Shown here piece by piece: positions 6,371-6,480 of a stretch of DNA of 6,480 bases. Positions within the stretch are counted from its first letter, which is position 1, and each line of letters opens with the position of its first letter. Both the position numbers and the translations under genes were made by a program. Source of the stretch: Bacteriovoracaceae bacterium UBA1018 (GTDB taxonomy: Bacteria > Bdellovibrionota > UBA1018); contig DBAE01000034.1 of NCBI GenBank assembly GCA_002291495.1, positions 10,665-17,144 on the forward strand. The letters run 5' to 3'. The notes beneath the pieces were generated by a model. That model was given only the letters and a program-made list of their open reading frames with translations, searched no databases and was not told where the DNA came from.

Positions 6371-6480
6371 CTCTCCAAAACTTATTCACTTCACACCGAA
6401 AAATCCCAACGAATCCGCGTGATACCACGTGGCCCACTGATTGCTTTTAGTACACACGGATCATGTAAGTGATCACATCG

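Larger units (their letters stand above)
6138..6480. other. Non-coding region upstream of the 364-residue protein gene, to window end
   Basis: No convincing gene. Positions 6138-6240 hold the leader of the minus-strand gene. Positions 6255-6320 are AT-rich, with the palindrome AATAATTATT at 6266-6275, and are the likeliest promoter area; I found no clear pair of boxes. From about 6321 the sequence becomes more GC-rich and carries repeated TGTC/GACAC words, then a CCACGTGG palindrome at 6425-6432. A 29-codon minus-strand frame is open from the right edge to a TGA at 6391-6393 (ending GITRIRWDFSV); it could be the tail of a gene beyond the window but is too short to judge. Confidence 0.5.

Noticed and set aside
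6368..6472. Plus-strand open stretch of 34 codons ending at TGA 6470-6472
   Set aside because: No start codon with a ribosome binding site, and similar-length open stretches occur in the other frames of this region.
1..6480. CRISPR array, tRNA, rRNA or riboswitch
   Set aside because: No regularly spaced direct repeats and no cloverleaf or conserved RNA core could be recognised by eye on either strand.

Overview
The window looks like chromosomal sequence of a Gram-negative bacterium with an outer membrane, most likely a Bdellovibrio-like member of the Bdellovibrionota. Three things point there: the tail of an outer-membrane beta-barrel protein of the kind found in Bdellovibrio and myxobacteria, an HNH nuclease-domain protein of a style I associate with that group, and two large exported, mostly helical proteins with no recognisable family. 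Base composition is moderate (roughly mid-40s % GC by eye). The taxonomic assignment is inference from family resemblance, not from a search.

Layout, left to right. (1) Positions 2-376 (+) hold the C-terminal end of an outer-membrane beta-barrel protein whose start lies outside the window. (2) Positions 424-459 form a strong hairpin with T-runs on both strands, a bidirectional terminator between converging genes. (3) Positions 449-1630 (-) encode a 393-residue HNH endonuclease-domain protein. Its last codons and stop lie inside the terminator stem, and its linker region carries a 20-bp perfect palindrome beside a two-unit peptide repeat. (4) Positions 1631-1900 are a divergent intergenic region with a possible 32-codon leader ORF ending one base before the next gene. 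(5) Positions 1901-4927 (+) encode a 1008-residue exported protein: signal peptide, long helical region, glycine-rich hydrophobic segment and a separate C-terminal module bracketed by a duplicated QKL(I/L)PAP motif. (6) A 115-bp convergent gap contains a GC-rich hairpin without a clear T-run. (7) Positions 5043-6137 (-) encode a 364-residue exported helical protein with a low-complexity tail. (8) Positions 6138-6480 have no convincing gene. They hold the upstream region of the previous gene and then a more GC-rich stretch with repeated TGTC/GACAC words that could be one end of an insertion sequence lying mostly outside the window.

The genes do not form an operon: orientations run +, -, +, -, with convergent ends at two junctions and a divergent start at one. 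Nothing ties them into one pathway. The shared theme is the cell envelope, since three of the four products are predicted to be exported. The best candidate for undescribed biology is the 1008-residue protein. No tRNA, rRNA, CRISPR array or complete mobile element was found.
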